DNA of 64,000 nt, taken from the NCBI RefSeq assembly GCF_031884435.1, contig NZ_CP134779.1, positions 1,364,001 to 1,428,000 of the forward strand, written 5' to 3'. A program made the translations under genes and the position numbers. This document shows positions 18,796 to 27,547 of the stretch, piece after piece; the stretch's first letter is position 1; the number at the start of each line of letters is the position of its first letter. The notes under the pieces were generated by a model, which was not told the DNA's origin, searched no databases, and was given only the letters and a program-made list of their open reading frames with translations. The stretch comes from Bosea sp. 685 (GTDB lineage: Bacteria > Pseudomonadota > Alphaproteobacteria > Rhizobiales > Beijerinckiaceae).

Positions 18796-19428
18796 CTAGA
18801 GCTGCGAGGTCAGCAGCTTGAAGCTGGCGAAGGTGAAGAAGGCGGCGAGACAAGCCTCCGCGCGGCGGCGGATTCGGCGATAGCCGGAGATCATCGAGGC
18901 GGTCGAGAACAGCACCGCGTAGAACTGGTTGATCCCCAGCGAGATCAGCATGCAGCCGGCAATGATGGCGTAGAGCACGACCGACGGCGTATCGGGGCGC
19001 AATCCCAGCGCGATGATCGCCGTCCAGCTCAGGATCGCCTTGGGGTTGGTCAGGTGCATGAGGTAGCCGCGCAGGAAGCTGCGGCGCCCCGAGACGGCGG
19101 CTTTCGGCGGCGGCATCTCGACCCGCATGGCCGAGCGCGCCGAACGCCAGGCCAGGAACAGCAGATAGATCCCGCCGACGATCTTGATGGTGTAGAGCGC
19201 TCCGGGATGGGCCACGACCAGGCCGGTGACGCCGATCGCGGCTAGAATTCCCCAGGTCAGCGAGCCGGCGGTGACGCCAAGCGCCAATATGGCGCCCGCA
19301 TCCCGGCCGCGTTCCATCGAGGTCGCCATGACGACGAGGTTGCTGGGGCCGGGGCTGGCGACAGCCAGGAAGAAGGCCGAATAGACCAGCGCCAGATCAG
19401 GCAGGTGACGGATCAGATCGTCGATCAT
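18796..19428 (-). CDS. LysE family translocator
   Basis: A 210-aa polytopic membrane protein with the family PGPSNLV signature at about residues 25-31 and further helices through to the C-terminus. It is predicted to export an amino acid or similar metabolite. The open frame extends far upstream to 19851, but that part overlaps the metallopeptidase gene in another frame, so the ATG of MIDDLIRH is the right start. It lies between leuD and the metallopeptidase gene on the same strand. Confidence 0.85.
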   Translation of the reverse strand: MIDDLIRHLPDLALVYSAFFLAVASPGPSNLVVMATSMERGRDAGAILALGVTAGSLTWGILAAIGVTGLVVAHPGALYTIKIVGGIYLLFLAWRSARSAMRVEMPPPKAAVSGRRSFLRGYLMHLTNPKAILSWTAIIALGLRPDTPSVVLYAIIAGCMLISLGINQFYAVLFSTASMISGYRRIRRRAEACLAAFFTFASFKLLTSQL

Positions 19429-19448
19429 CGAGTGCTCCGCTGCATCGT

Positions 19449-19922
19449 CTAGCGCTCCGCCTCGGCTTCGATGGCGTCCATGTCGTCGTCGGAAAAGCCG
19501 AAATGATGGCCGATCTCGTGGACCAGCACGTGGGTGACGATCGCGCCCAGGCTCTCGTCGTTCTCGGCCCAGTAATCGAGGATGGGGCGACGGTAGAGAT
19601 GGATGGTGTTGGGCATCTGGCCGGTCTGCGGGGCATAGCCCTGCTGCGGCAGGCCGATGCCGCTGAAAAGGCCGAGAATGTCGAAGGGGCTCTCTGCCTC
19701 GAGCTCCTTCAGCACCTCGTCCTCGGGGAACTCGGTGACGTTGAAGACGACATCGCTGCAGAGCGCGCGGAATGCATCCGGCAAATGGTCGAACGCCGCC
19801 TGCGCCAAGACCTCGAATTCGGCGATGGAAGGCGCTTTCGCGCCATCCCAACCGATGCTGGAGCTGGCTTGCGCATGAGCGCTCGCACCGGTCGTGGCCG
19901 AGACTGAAGGTACGCTTCCCAT
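19449..19922 (-). CDS. Metallopeptidase family protein (zincin, HExxH)
   Basis: A 157-aa protein whose C-terminal part carries HEIGHHFG, an HExxH zinc-binding signature, within a minimal zincin-like domain of the COG3824 type. The substrate is unknown; members are cytoplasmic and small. The ATG at 19922 overlaps the stop of the upstream 81-aa gene (TGATG), which supports this start over the TTG at 19952. A short Ala/Ser-rich N-terminus precedes the conserved part (SIAEFEVLAQAAFDHLP). Confidence 0.85.
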   Translation of the reverse strand: MGSVPSVSATTGASAHAQASSSIGWDGAKAPSIAEFEVLAQAAFDHLPDAFRALCSDVVFNVTEFPEDEVLKELEAESPFDILGLFSGIGLPQQGYAPQTGQMPNTIHLYRRPILDYWAENDESLGAIVTHVLVHEIGHHFGFSDDDMDAIEAEAER

Positions 19923-20167
19923 CACCAGATCTTCAATTGATGGCCGAGCCAATAGGCCAACGCGATCACGCCAAGCAGCGACAGGGACCGACCGATGCGC
20001 CGGCCCCAGAGCTCGATCTTGTCGCCATCGGGCGCATCACCGCCGGAAAAATGCTCGGCGGCGCGGCCCATGGAGGAACCGAGCAGGCTCTCGCTGTCAC
20101 GCTTGACGCGATCGAGCGCGGCCTGGGCTTCGGCGGCGCGGGCGGTTTCGCGGGGGTCGTTCGACAT
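19922..20167 (-). CDS. Small single-pass membrane protein
   Basis: An 81-aa protein with a charged, helical N-terminus (DPRETARAAEAQAALDRVKRD) and one C-terminal membrane helix (SLLGVIALAYWLGHQL). No family is recognised. Its stop codon overlaps the start of the metallopeptidase gene, so the two are translationally coupled. It lies 26 bp downstream of leuC on the same strand and may be read from the leuC transcript. Confidence 0.72.
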   Translation of the reverse strand: MSNDPRETARAAEAQAALDRVKRDSESLLGSSMGRAAEHFSGGDAPDGDKIELWGRRIGRSLSLLGVIALAYWLGHQLKIW

Positions 20168-20192
20168 GCTCGTTAACCCCGCTTACCGGGTC

Positions 20193-21611
20193 TCATCCCA
20201 ACTGCCTGACATCGACGAAGTGGCCGGCAAGCGCTGCGGCCGCCGCCATCTGCGGCGAGACCAGATGCGTCCTGCCCTTGTAGCCCTGGCGGCCCTCGAA
20301 ATTGCGGTTCGAGGTCGAGGCGGCGCGCTGGCCCGGCTTGAGCTGGTCGGGGTTCATCGCCAGGCACATCGAGCAGCCCGGCTCGCGCCATTCGAAGCCG
20401 GCGGCGAGGAAGATCTTGTCCAGCCCTTCCTGCTCCGCCTGCTGCTTCACGAGGCCCGAGCCCGGCACGATCATGGCGTAGTCGAGCGATCCCGCGATCT
20501 TCTTGCCCTCGACGATCTTGGCGACGGCGCGCAGATCCTCGATGCGGCCATTGGTGCAGGAGCCGATCCAGATCACGTCGAGCGGGATGTCGGTGATCTT
20601 GGTGCCGGCGGTCAGGCCCATATAGTCGAGCGCGCGCTGCTTGGATGTGCGCTTGGTCTCGTCCTCGATCAGGGCGGGATCGGGCACTGCGCCCGCGACC
20701 GAGATGACGTCCTCAGGGCTCGTGCCCCAGGAGACGATCGGCGGCAGGTTGTTGGCGTCGAGCCGGACAATGCGGTCGAAATGCGCGCCCTCGTCGCTGT
20801 AAAGCGTCTCCCAATAGCGCAGCGCCGCCTCCCAGGCCGCGCCCTTGGGCGCCTTGGGACGGCCGTTCAGATAGGCGAAGGCCTTCTCGTCAGGCGCGAC
20901 CATGCCGGCGCGCGCGCCGCCCTCGATCGACATGTTGCACAACGTCATGCGGCCCTCCATCGAGAGGGCGCGGATGGCGTCGCCGGCATATTCGATGACC
21001 GAGCCGGTGCCGCCGGCCGTGCCGGTCTCGCCGATGATGGCCAGCGTGATGTCCTTGGCGGTGACGCCCTTGGCGAGCGTGCCGTCCACCTGGACGAGCA
21101 TGTTCTTGGCCTTCTTCTGGATCAGCGTCTGGGTGGCGAGCACATGCTCGACCTCCGAGGTGCCGATGCCATGCGCCAGCGCCCCGAAGGCGCCATGCGT
21201 CGAGGTATGGCTGTCGCCGCAGACGATGGTGGTGCCGGGCAGGGTGAAGCCCTGTTCGGGGCCGATGATGTGGACGATGCCCTGGCGGATATCGAGCTCG
21301 TCGAAATACTCGACGCCGAATTCCTTGGCGTTCTTCGCGAGAGCCTCGACCTGGATGCGACTTTCTTCCTCGACGATGCCCTTTGACCGGTCCGTCGTCT
21401 GGATGTTGTGGTCGACGACGGCCAGCGTCTTGTGCGGGGCATGGACCTTGCGACCGGTCATGCGCAGGCCCTCGAAGGCTTGCGGGCTCGTGACCTCATG
21501 GACGAGGTGGCGGTCGATATAGAGCAGGCAGGTGCCGTCCTCCTGCTGGTCGATGATGTGGTCGTCGAAGATCTTGTCGTACAGCGTGCGCGGGGTGGCG
21601 TTGGACGTCAT
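20193..21611 (-). CDS. leuC: 3-isopropylmalate dehydratase large subunit
   Basis: A 472-aa LeuC. It has [39 protein letters not shown] with the first cluster cysteine, and [11 protein letters not shown] with the other two [4Fe-4S] ligands. It binds the iron-sulfur cluster and forms the isopropylmalate isomerase with LeuD. The start is the ATG of [14 protein letters not shown], because upstream in-frame codons translate a repeat-containing leader (21629-21687) rather than LeuC sequence. The gene heads a minus-strand series down to leuD. Confidence 0.97.
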   Translation of the reverse strand: MTSNATPRTLYDKIFDDHIIDQQEDGTCLLYIDRHLVHEVTSPQAFEGLRMTGRKVHAPHKTLAVVDHNIQTTDRSKGIVEEESRIQVEALAKNAKEFGVEYFDELDIRQGIVHIIGPEQGFTLPGTTIVCGDSHTSTHGAFGALAHGIGTSEVEHVLATQTLIQKKAKNMLVQVDGTLAKGVTAKDITLAIIGETGTAGGTGSVIEYAGDAIRALSMEGRMTLCNMSIEGGARAGMVAPDEKAFAYLNGRPKAPKGAAWEAALRYWETLYSDEGAHFDRIVRLDANNLPPIVSWGTSPEDVISVAGAVPDPALIEDETKRTSKQRALDYMGLTAGTKITDIPLDVIWIGSCTNGRIEDLRAVAKIVEGKKIAGSLDYAMIVPGSGLVKQQAEQEGLDKIFLAAGFEWREPGCSMCLAMNPDQLKPGQRAASTSNRNFEGRQGYKGRTHLVSPQMAAAAALAGHFVDVRQLG

Positions 21612-21628
21612 GACGTGGTGGCCTCTGT

Positions 21629-21687
21629 CGGATACCGAGAATTTTTGCGGATATCGGGAATGTCTTGCGGATATTGGTGATTTCTTG
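21629..21687 (-). repeat. Three imperfect 19-20 bp direct repeats just upstream of leuC
   Basis: Units start at 21629, 21648 and 21668 on the plus strand and share CGGATAnCGnGAATnTnTTG. They end the leuC upstream region, 18 bp before its start codon, so they lie in the 5' untranslated leader or over the promoter. Repeated sites at one helical-turn-scale spacing (about two turns) could bind a regulator; equally they could be chance expansion. No known leucine attenuator (Leu-codon run plus alternative hairpins) is visible. Confidence 0.6.
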
Positions 21688-21690
21688 AAG

Positions 21691-22012
21691 GGGTCCGGCT
21701 CATGCCGGAGGGCGCAGCGCAACGGCCTGTCGCCGGCCGAAAACAGCCGGTCTCAGGCGCGCGTAAGGCCTGCGGCGATCGACGCCGTGAAACGTCCGAA
21801 GAAGCGCCAGGGCAGGCGGGCGTGATCGTCGAGCGCGACAAAGTCCTGCGTCGTCGGTAGGGCAGGCAGATGGCCTTCACCCTGGACGGCGCAGACGCGC
21901 AGCATCGATCGATCGGAACGCAGTGACATGAGGGAGTGTCTAGCAGTTCTAAGGTGGCGCGACAATCGAGATGCGAGCTTGCGAGATACAGCCGCGCGTG
22001 GAGCGCATGCCG
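21691..22012. repeat. Duplicated module, copy 1 (322 bp)
   Basis: This fills most of the 491-bp gap between leuC and the membrane-protein gene at 22103. It is closely similar, over its whole length, to 22621-22919; copy 2 lacks about 22 bp near the left end and differs by scattered substitutions. Both start GGGTCCGGCTCATGCCGG and end GCGCATGCCG. Copy 1 contains a possible 58-aa minus-strand gene. The two copies are direct repeats 930 bp apart. Confidence 0.85.
21753..21929 (-). CDS. Possible small ORF in the duplicated module (intact copy)
   Basis: A 58-aa frame beginning MSLRSDRSMLRVCAVQGEG and ending RFFGRFTASIAAGLTRA. No family is recognised. The case for coding is that the first 19 residues are identical in the second copy and the one nucleotide difference there is synonymous; the case against is its small size and that copy 2 is frameshifted by a 2-base loss. 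It could be a conserved small protein or simply conserved noncoding sequence upstream of leuC. Confidence 0.35.
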   Translation of the reverse strand: MSLRSDRSMLRVCAVQGEGHLPALPTTQDFVALDDHARLPWRFFGRFTASIAAGLTRA

Positions 22013-22102
22013 CGATGGGATAGATGCCTCGCGACCGCCATGCTGATAAGCAGGGATCGGTGCGCCCGAGCTGGAGCTCAGGCGACGAAGCGAGGTGTGG
22101 CC

Positions 22103-22501
22103 ATGCTCAGATCCTTTCCCTTCATGGTGCTGGCGGTGCTGGTATATGCCGTCGTCATCGCCGTCATGGGGCAGCCACTGGGGCGCGAAGTCCTCGGCTT
22201 CGGCCTGCCGTCGGGCGTGCGCTTTTCGCTGACGGTGAGCGAGCTCCTGCTTTTCGTCGCGACGATCGTCTTGTTCTTCGAGGTCATGAACGCGGCCAGC
22301 GCCAAGACGAACTCGATTCTCAATCACGGCCTGTCGATGCTGGTCTTCCTCGCCTGCTTCCTTGTCTTCCTGCTGCTGCCGGCCTTCGGCACCGGGACGT
22401 TCCTGATCATCACGCTGATGTGCCTGGTCGATGTCGTCGCCGGCTATTCGATCAGCATCCTGACGGCCCGGCGCGACATGACCTTCGGATCGCAGGAGTA
22501 G
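22103..22501 (+). CDS. Small four-helix membrane protein, unknown function
   Basis: A 132-aa strongly hydrophobic protein with four likely membrane helices (about residues 5-22, 42-62, 75-95 and 98-118) and a short polar C-terminus. No family is recognised. The ATG of MLRSFPFMV was chosen, as the 44 residues upstream in frame are Arg/Cys-rich and come from the duplicated module. The gene sits alone between the two copies of that module. Possible roles such as transport accessory or stress membrane protein are guesses only. Confidence 0.7.
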   Translation: MLRSFPFMVLAVLVYAVVIAVMGQPLGREVLGFGLPSGVRFSLTVSELLLFVATIVLFFEVMNAASAKTNSILNHGLSMLVFLACFLVFLLLPAFGTGTFLIITLMCLVDVVAGYSISILTARRDMTFGSQE

Positions 22502-22526
22502 ACTTCGCCCGCCTGCCTCCACAGGG

Positions 22527-22603
22527 CGTCATCCCGGAACTCCGCGGAGTTTATCCTTGGGCCGATCGAAGACCGGACCCCGGGGGCTGCGTCCGGGATG
22601 ACG
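22527..22603. repeat. Interspersed palindromic element (BIME-like)
   Basis: A perfect 12-bp terminal inverted repeat, CGTCATCCCGGA (22527-22538) with TCCGGGATGACG (22592-22603), bounds a 77-bp segment. The ends match the CGTCAT/ATGACG ends of the elements at 36256, 44238 and 52041. It lies between the membrane-protein gene and copy 2 of the duplicated module. Confidence 0.7.
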
Positions 22604-22620
22604 GCGCGGGTGTTTTGACC

Positions 22621-22919
22621 GGGTCCGGCTCATGCCGGAGGGCGCAGCGCAACGGCCGGTCTCAGGTGCGCGTAAGGTCTGCGGCGATCGACGCTGTGAA
22701 ACGTCCGAAGAAGCGCCAGAGCAGGCGGGCGTGATCGTCGTGCGACAAAGTGCTGCGTCGTCGGCCGGGCAGGCAGTCGGCCTTCACCCTGGACGGCGCA
22801 GACGCGCAGCATCGATCGATCGGAGCGCAGTGACATGGGGGAGTATCCCGCAGTTCCAAGGTGGCGCGACAATCGAGATGCGGCCTAGCGAGATACAGCC
22901 GCGCGTGGCGCGCATGCCG
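22621..22919. repeat. Duplicated module, copy 2 (299 bp), with a frameshifted ORF
   Basis: This is the second copy of 21691-22012 and, with the palindrome at 22527, fills the gap 22502-22927. The minus-strand ORF that is intact in copy 1 is broken here: GTGCGACAAAG replaces GAGCGCGACAAAG, a 2-base loss, so the second half (DDHARLLWRFFGRFTASIAADLTRT) lies in another frame. Beyond these two elements I see nothing else in the gap. Confidence 0.8.
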
Positions 22920-22927
22920 AAGCCGAT

Positions 22928-23401
22928 TCACAGCTCCATATGGACGATTTCGATCGGGTCTCCGCCCTGCCCATGGGAGAAGAAGCCCTTGCCGGTGGTT
23001 CGGAAGCCGTGTCGCCGGTAGAAGCCCTCGGCATTGACGGTCGCCTCGACCTTGACGGGGCCGGCGTGGCCTTCGCGGGCCTGTTCGATGCCGAGGCCGA
23101 GCAGGCGTTTCCCCAATCCGGAGCCTGCGGCGTCGGGGCGGAGAAACAGGCGGGTGACCTCGCCGGGCTCGGCATCGACGAAGCCGATGACCGCGCCCTG
23201 CCGCACGGCGACGATCATCCGTCCGTTCGCGATCAGCGCTTCGTAATAGGCGGGTGTGCGGGCGCCCATCCATCCCGCGAGCTGATCCGCCGAATAGTGC
23301 TCCTTGCCGAGCGTCGCGATGGACACATGCGTGATCTCGAACACGGCTTGCGCGTCGCCCGCCTGCGCTGGCCGCAATGCGATGTCTTGGTCTGCCGTCA
23401 T
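22928..23401 (-). CDS. GNAT family N-acetyltransferase
   Basis: A 157-aa protein. The acetyl-CoA loop is in AAGSGLGKRLLGLGI (about residues 91-105), and VGFVDAEPGEVTRLFLRPD upstream supplies the preceding beta strands. The protein matches the common small-GNAT domain over its full length; the acceptor is unknown. The last residues run to within 9 bp of duplicated-module copy 2. It is on the same strand as rplS upstream but beyond rplS's terminator, so it should have its own promoter. Confidence 0.85.
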   Translation of the reverse strand: MTADQDIALRPAQAGDAQAVFEITHVSIATLGKEHYSADQLAGWMGARTPAYYEALIANGRMIVAVRQGAVIGFVDAEPGEVTRLFLRPDAAGSGLGKRLLGLGIEQAREGHAGPVKVEATVNAEGFYRRHGFRTTGKGFFSHGQGGDPIEIVHMEL

Positions 23402-23483
23402 CCCACGCCTCGTCTCACGTCCATTTGCCGCCAGCGCATCGAACAGGATGCGGTTTCGCCCGGCAAGATGGCGCCGCTCAAAA

Positions 23484-23513
23484 CAAAAACGCGGCCCCGA
23501 GGGACCGCGTTTT
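23484..23513 (-). terminator. Rho-independent terminator of rplS
   Basis: Read on the minus strand, AAAACGCGGTCC and GGGCCGCGTTTT form a stem with a short CTC loop, followed by TGTTTT. It starts about 28 bases after the rplS stop codon and lies before the GNAT gene, so it ends the rplS transcript. Confidence 0.8.
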
Positions 23514-23541
23514 CCAAATCTCTCGCGATGAAGCTGTAAGC

Positions 23542-23937
23542 TTACTTCGCGGCGGCCTTGGGGGCCTTCGGCGCGCGGGGCTCGACGCGCTCGGCGATAC
23601 GGGCCGACTTGCCGCGGCGATCGCGCAGGTAATACAGCTTGGCGCGGCGCACCTTGCCCTTGCGGATGACCTTGATGGAATCGATGTTCGGCGAGTAGAG
23701 CGGGAAGACGCGCTCGACGCCCTCGCCATAGGAAATCTTGCGGACGGTGAAGGCCTCGTTCAGGCCGCCGCCATTGCGCGCGATGCAGACGCCTTCATAG
23801 GCCTGGACGCGGCTACGCTCGCCTTCCTTGACCTTGACGTTGACCTGCACGGTGTCGCCGGGCTGGAAGTGCGGGATCTCGCGGCCTTCGCTGAGCTTGG
23901 CGATCTGCTCTTTGTCGAGCTGTTCGATGATGTTCAC
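23542..23937 (-). CDS. rplS: 50S ribosomal protein L19
   Basis: A 131-aa L19. After [14 protein letters not shown] come the conserved [44 protein letters not shown] and [21 protein letters not shown], then an Ala/Lys/Pro-rich tail. The start is GTG at 23937, preceded by GGAGAGA; the ATG at 23988 would add 17 residues not found in L19. L19 usually follows trmD, but trmD is 22 kb away on the other strand here. A terminator follows. Confidence 0.97.
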   Translation of the reverse strand: MNIIEQLDKEQIAKLSEGREIPHFQPGDTVQVNVKVKEGERSRVQAYEGVCIARNGGGLNEAFTVRKISYGEGVERVFPLYSPNIDSIKVIRKGKVRRAKLYYLRDRRGKSARIAERVEPRAPKAPKAAAK

Positions 23938-24051
23938 GGGTCTCTCCAATAGCCGTTGTCGCGCTTGAGCTGCGCGGGCGTTCGGCACGCTGTTTTCAGT
24001 TGTGAGCGGGCCATACAGCAGAGTCGGGCGCTTGTCGAGCTAGAGCCGGAT

Positions 24052-24166
24052 GATTTCAGATGGAATCACAAGGTGATCCCATCTGAAATCTGAATCCGTC
24101 TCTCATCAAAGAGTTAGAGCAGGTTCAATGCGAAAAACCGGTTCCCACTTTTTCGCATCCTGCTCT
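24052..24166. repeat. Composite Hyphomicrobiales repeat: hairpin plus GCGAAAAAGTGGGAACCGGTT-type unit
   Basis: Part one is an 18-bp inverted repeat with one mismatch (24052-24069 with 24073-24090). Part two (24116-24166) begins AGAGCAGG, contains GCGAAAAACCGGTTCCCAC and TTTTTCGCATCC, and ends TGCTCT, itself an inverted repeat. Copies of part two occur at 32783, 53953 and 62614. This element occupies most of the 348-bp gap between rplS and the SDR gene; nothing else in the gap is clear. Confidence 0.85.
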
Positions 24167-24285
24167 AGCCTTTCGCAGAGCGGCTTGGCCGGCCAGAGAA
24201 GACGAGGCTTGGCGCCGCTTGGCGAGGCCCTTGCCGACGTGCATAGCGGTACGCAACAACAATGACAGTATCAGGGTCGGAAAAC

Positions 24286-25074
24286 ATGCCTGAAAACCTC
24301 CACAAGATCGCCCTCGTCACCGGCGCCGCGCGCGGCATCGGGCTTGCCACCACCAGGCGCTTTCTGTCCGAGGGCTGGCGGGCCGCGCTGCTCGATATCG
24401 ACGCAGAGACTTTGGACAAGGCGATGGCCGAGCTGGCGCAGCCCGAGGCGACGCTGGGGCTGGCCTGCGATGTCTCCGATCCTGCCGCGGTAGCAGTTGC
24501 CTTCGCGGCGCTGACAATCCGCTTCGGCCGACTCGATGCGCTGGTCAACAATGCCGGCACGGCCGTGTTCAAGCCGCTGCTGGAGACCACTCATGAGGAG
24601 TGGCAGCGGGTCCTGGCGGTCAACCTGACCGGGCCGTTCCTGACAACGCAGCTTGCCGCCCCCCTGATGGCCGATACCGGCGGCGGCGCGATCGTCAATA
24701 TCACCTCGATCTCGGGCCTGCGTGCCTCGACGCTGCGTGTCGCCTACGGCACCAGCAAGGCCGGGCTCGCCCATCTCACCAAGCAGCAGGCGGCGGAGCT
24801 CGCCAGCTTGGGCATCCGCGTCAACGCAGTCGCACCCGGCCCGGTCGACACTGCCATGGCCAAGGCGGTGCACTCGGCTGAAATCCGGGCCGACTACCGC
24901 GACGCCATTCCGCTCGCGCGCTACGGGCTGGAGGAGGAACTGGCCGAGGCGATCTTCTTCCTGTGCAGCGACAGGTCGAGCTACATCACCGGGCAGGTGC
25001 TGGCTGTTGATGGCGGGTTCGACGCGGTCGGGATCGGGCTTGCGACGCTGCGGGGGGAAAGGCGGAATCGGTAG
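24286..25074 (+). CDS. SDR family NAD(P)-dependent oxidoreductase
   Basis: A 262-aa short-chain dehydrogenase. VTGAARGIGLA binds the cofactor near residue 10, NNAGTA follows, then a Ser (ITSISG) and YGTSK catalytic set, and GPVDTAM near the C-terminal part. The substrate is unknown. The listed start is the ATG of MPENLHK; an ATG at 24262 adds eight residues and neither has a strong ribosome site. It overlaps no neighbour and is followed 9 bp later by the YqeY-like gene, so the two may be co-transcribed. Confidence 0.87.
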   Translation: MPENLHKIALVTGAARGIGLATTRRFLSEGWRAALLDIDAETLDKAMAELAQPEATLGLACDVSDPAAVAVAFAALTIRFGRLDALVNNAGTAVFKPLLETTHEEWQRVLAVNLTGPFLTTQLAAPLMADTGGGAIVNITSISGLRASTLRVAYGTSKAGLAHLTKQQAAELASLGIRVNAVAPGPVDTAMAKAVHSAEIRADYRDAIPLARYGLEEELAEAIFFLCSDRSSYITGQVLAVDGGFDAVGIGLATLRGERRNR

Positions 25075-25083
25075 AGGGTGGTC

Positions 25084-25449
25084 ATGAACACGGACCCCGC
25101 CAGCAGCCTTCAGCTGCGCTTGAGAGCTGACCTGAAGGCCGCGATGCGCGAGCGGCGCGGCGGCGAGATCTCCTGCCTGCGTTCGCTCATTGCCGCGATC
25201 GACAATGCGCAGGCCGTTCCGCTCGGCGAGCTTCACCAGACCTATGTCGTTCGCCAATTCGGCGACGATGCCGTGGAGGTGCCGCGAAAGGTTCTGTCGG
25301 ATGCGGAACTGGATGGGCTAATCGACCGGGAGATTAGTGACAGGACGGCGGCGGCCCGGGAGCTGCGCGAGCTCGGCCAGGCTGAACGGGCCGCGCGGCT
25401 GGCGGAGGAGGTCGCCATCATCGATCGCTACGTTTCGGCGAGGCGTTGA
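25084..25449 (+). CDS. GatB/YqeY domain-like protein
   Basis: A 121-aa protein resembling the YqeY domain family: an N-terminal helical LRADLKAAMRERR block, CLRSLIAAIDNAQA, then VLSDAELDGLIDREISDR and AEEVAIIDRYV. YqeY-like proteins share a fold with the tail of GatB and may bind tRNA, but their role is unknown. The start is the ATG at 25084; a GTG six bases upstream is less likely. It lies 9 bp after the SDR gene, suggesting an operon. Confidence 0.75.
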   Translation: MNTDPASSLQLRLRADLKAAMRERRGGEISCLRSLIAAIDNAQAVPLGELHQTYVVRQFGDDAVEVPRKVLSDAELDGLIDREISDRTAAARELRELGQAERAARLAEEVAIIDRYVSARR

Positions 25450-25542
25450 GGGCACGGTTCGCAACAGGCGTGCCGAGCAAACCTGTCCGCATTCCGCCGG
25501 CCTGAAGCGTGGGCACCGAGCGCTGTCCACAAGACCTCGCCG

Positions 25543-26444
25543 TCAAGCTGCGAGGCTGAACGTGATGAAATCCAGGAAAGCGCGCACCTTGCCCGGCAAC
25601 TGGCGGCGCGACGCATAATAGGCATGGAGCGGGAAGCGCTCCTCCGCCCAATCGTCGAGTACGGTGACCAGACGCCCACTGTTCAGCCAGGGCTCGAGCC
25701 CCAGTTCAAAGCTCTGGAACAGGCCCAGCCCCGCCTCGCAGGCGGCCAGCGCCGCGGAAGGATCGTCCAGTACCAGGCGGCCGGCGACCGGGACTTCGAT
25801 CGCCTTGCCGCCACGATGGAATTCCCAGGTGAACGGCCGCCCGGACTGCGGATCCCGGAACAGGATCGCGTCATGCCGGGCGATGTCGGCGGGCGCGCGA
25901 AGAGGGGGCGGCCGGCCAGGTAAGCCGGCGTGGCGACCGTAAGGACCCGTGTGTCCAGGAACTTGCGGGCGATCAGGCCTGAAATCGGCGGAGGGCCGAA
26001 GCGTATGGCAAGGTCAACGCCGCCAGCGAGCATCTCCTCAAAGGCGTTGGTGACCCGAAGCTCCAGCGAAAGCTCCGGATAGCGTGCCAGTAGCGCCGGC
26101 AGTCGCGGCGCGAGCACGATGCGCGCGAACCACGGATCAACGCTCAGTTTCAATCGCCCGCGAACCTGGGTGGCGTCGTCGGCGGCTGTCTCGGCAGCCT
26201 CCGTGATGGCGGCAAGGAGCGGCGCCACCTCGGCATGGAAGCGCGCACCGGCTTCGGTGAGAGCCACCATACGAGGATGCCGGTCAAACAGCCGGGCCCC
26301 AACCTGCGCCTCCAGCCGCGCCACGGCTCGGCTCACCCCCGATGGCGTCAACCCGACAGCTTCCGCCGCGCGGGCAAAGCCGCCGTTTTCCACGACGGCG
26401 GTCATCACACCGACGCCTGAGAGCAAACGCGCGTCAAATGCCAT
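25543..26444 (-). pseudogene. LysR family transcriptional regulator, frameshifted
   Basis: Two frames make one LysR protein of about 300 aa. The N-terminal helix-turn-helix (GFARAAEAVGLTPSGVSRAVARLEAQVG) and first effector-domain lobe are intact up to YLAGRP. At the G run 25904-25908 the frame changes; adding one base (C6 on the coding strand instead of C5) continues as PLRAPADIARHDAILFRD and on to VRAFLDFITFSLAA. The length, 902 nt, is one base short of a multiple of three. This is a true recent lesion or a sequencing error. It is divergent from an SDR gene it probably regulates. Confidence 0.85.
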
Positions 26445-26539
26445 GAGTGAGTCTCCGTCAACATTGCGGTGACAAAGATGCGTTGGATTCCGGGTTGGGC
26501 AAAGTGGATCTTGCGTCTTCCCATCCTCAGGAGTTCGCC

Positions 26540-27259
26540 ATGACCTTGAATGAACAACGCATTGTCGTGCTCGGCGGCACGTCCGGCATAGGCTTCGCGG
26601 TCGCGAAGGCCGCCTCTAAAGCGGGAGCCCAGGTCGTGGTCGGCTCAAGCTCCCAGACGCGGGTTGCGGCGGCGGTCGCCGCCCTGGGGGCGGACGCCGA
26701 AGGACGGACAGTCAACCTCTCCAACGAGACGGCAACGCGAGCGTTCTTCGAGGAGGTGGGTGAGTTCGATCACCTCATCTACACGGCGGGAGAGCCGTTG
26801 CAGCTTCTCGGATTGGAGGCCGATCTCGCCGAGGTTCGCCGATTCTTCGAGCTTCGATACTGGGGCGCGCTCGCCGCGGCGAAATACGGGCGCAAGACGA
26901 TCCGGGAAGGCGGCTCCCTGGTGTTCACCTCCGGCACGGCGGGGGCTCGGCCGCTTGGCCCCGGCTGGGCGGCGGCGTCGAGCATCTGCAGCGCGATGGA
27001 CGGGCTCACCCGGGCGCTCGCCGTGGAACTGAAGCCCTTACGGGTGAACTGTGTGGCGCCCGGTGTCGTGAAGACCGACCTTTGGGCCGGCATGGGCGAG
27101 GCCGAACGCGACGCCTTCTATGCTGCTGAGGCCGCACGCCTGCCTGTCGGCCACGCCGGCGAGGTGGAGGAGATTGCGGAAAGCTACCTCTACCTCATCC
27201 GCCAGACCTATGTGACGGGCCAAGTGCTCTACGTCGACGGCGGGGGCCTCCTCGCTTAA
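26540..27259 (+). CDS. SDR family oxidoreductase
   Basis: A 239-aa short-chain dehydrogenase with GGTSGIGFAVAKAA near residue 10 and GQVLYVDGGGL at the end, as in classical SDRs. The usual YxxxK is not obvious: the region has GWAAASSICSAMDGL in place of the Tyr motif, so catalytic Tyr may be missing or shifted. The ATG of MTLNEQ was chosen; the ORF extends 93 bases further upstream. It is divergent from the LysR gene, with 95 bp between, the standard LysR regulator-target arrangement. Confidence 0.83.
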   Translation: MTLNEQRIVVLGGTSGIGFAVAKAASKAGAQVVVGSSSQTRVAAAVAALGADAEGRTVNLSNETATRAFFEEVGEFDHLIYTAGEPLQLLGLEADLAEVRRFFELRYWGALAAAKYGRKTIREGGSLVFTSGTAGARPLGPGWAAASSICSAMDGLTRALAVELKPLRVNCVAPGVVKTDLWAGMGEAERDAFYAAEAARLPVGHAGEVEEIAESYLYLIRQTYVTGQVLYVDGGGLLA

Positions 27260-27547
27260 TCGCTGCGCCGCGGCTACCCGCCCGAGCAAGCCAGGCGCGA
27301 TCCGGCCGTGGCGTCTCACGCGCGTCGCGGCGCAGCAGACAATTTACTTGCGCCGCCTCCCGAACGGCGCGAACCTGCTCCCCGAAATCCCTCTTCGACG
27401 GCCGCCCGACCCTTGTCGGGCCTGTGCGACCGCCGCCTTTCCGGCGTGGGCGCTTCACTTGACTTCCCGTGCCGGTTCCTGCCGCGTCGGAGCCCTGAGC
27501 CCAACGGCTTTTCGCCCCTTCGCGGCCAATGACCGAAGGAGGAAGCC

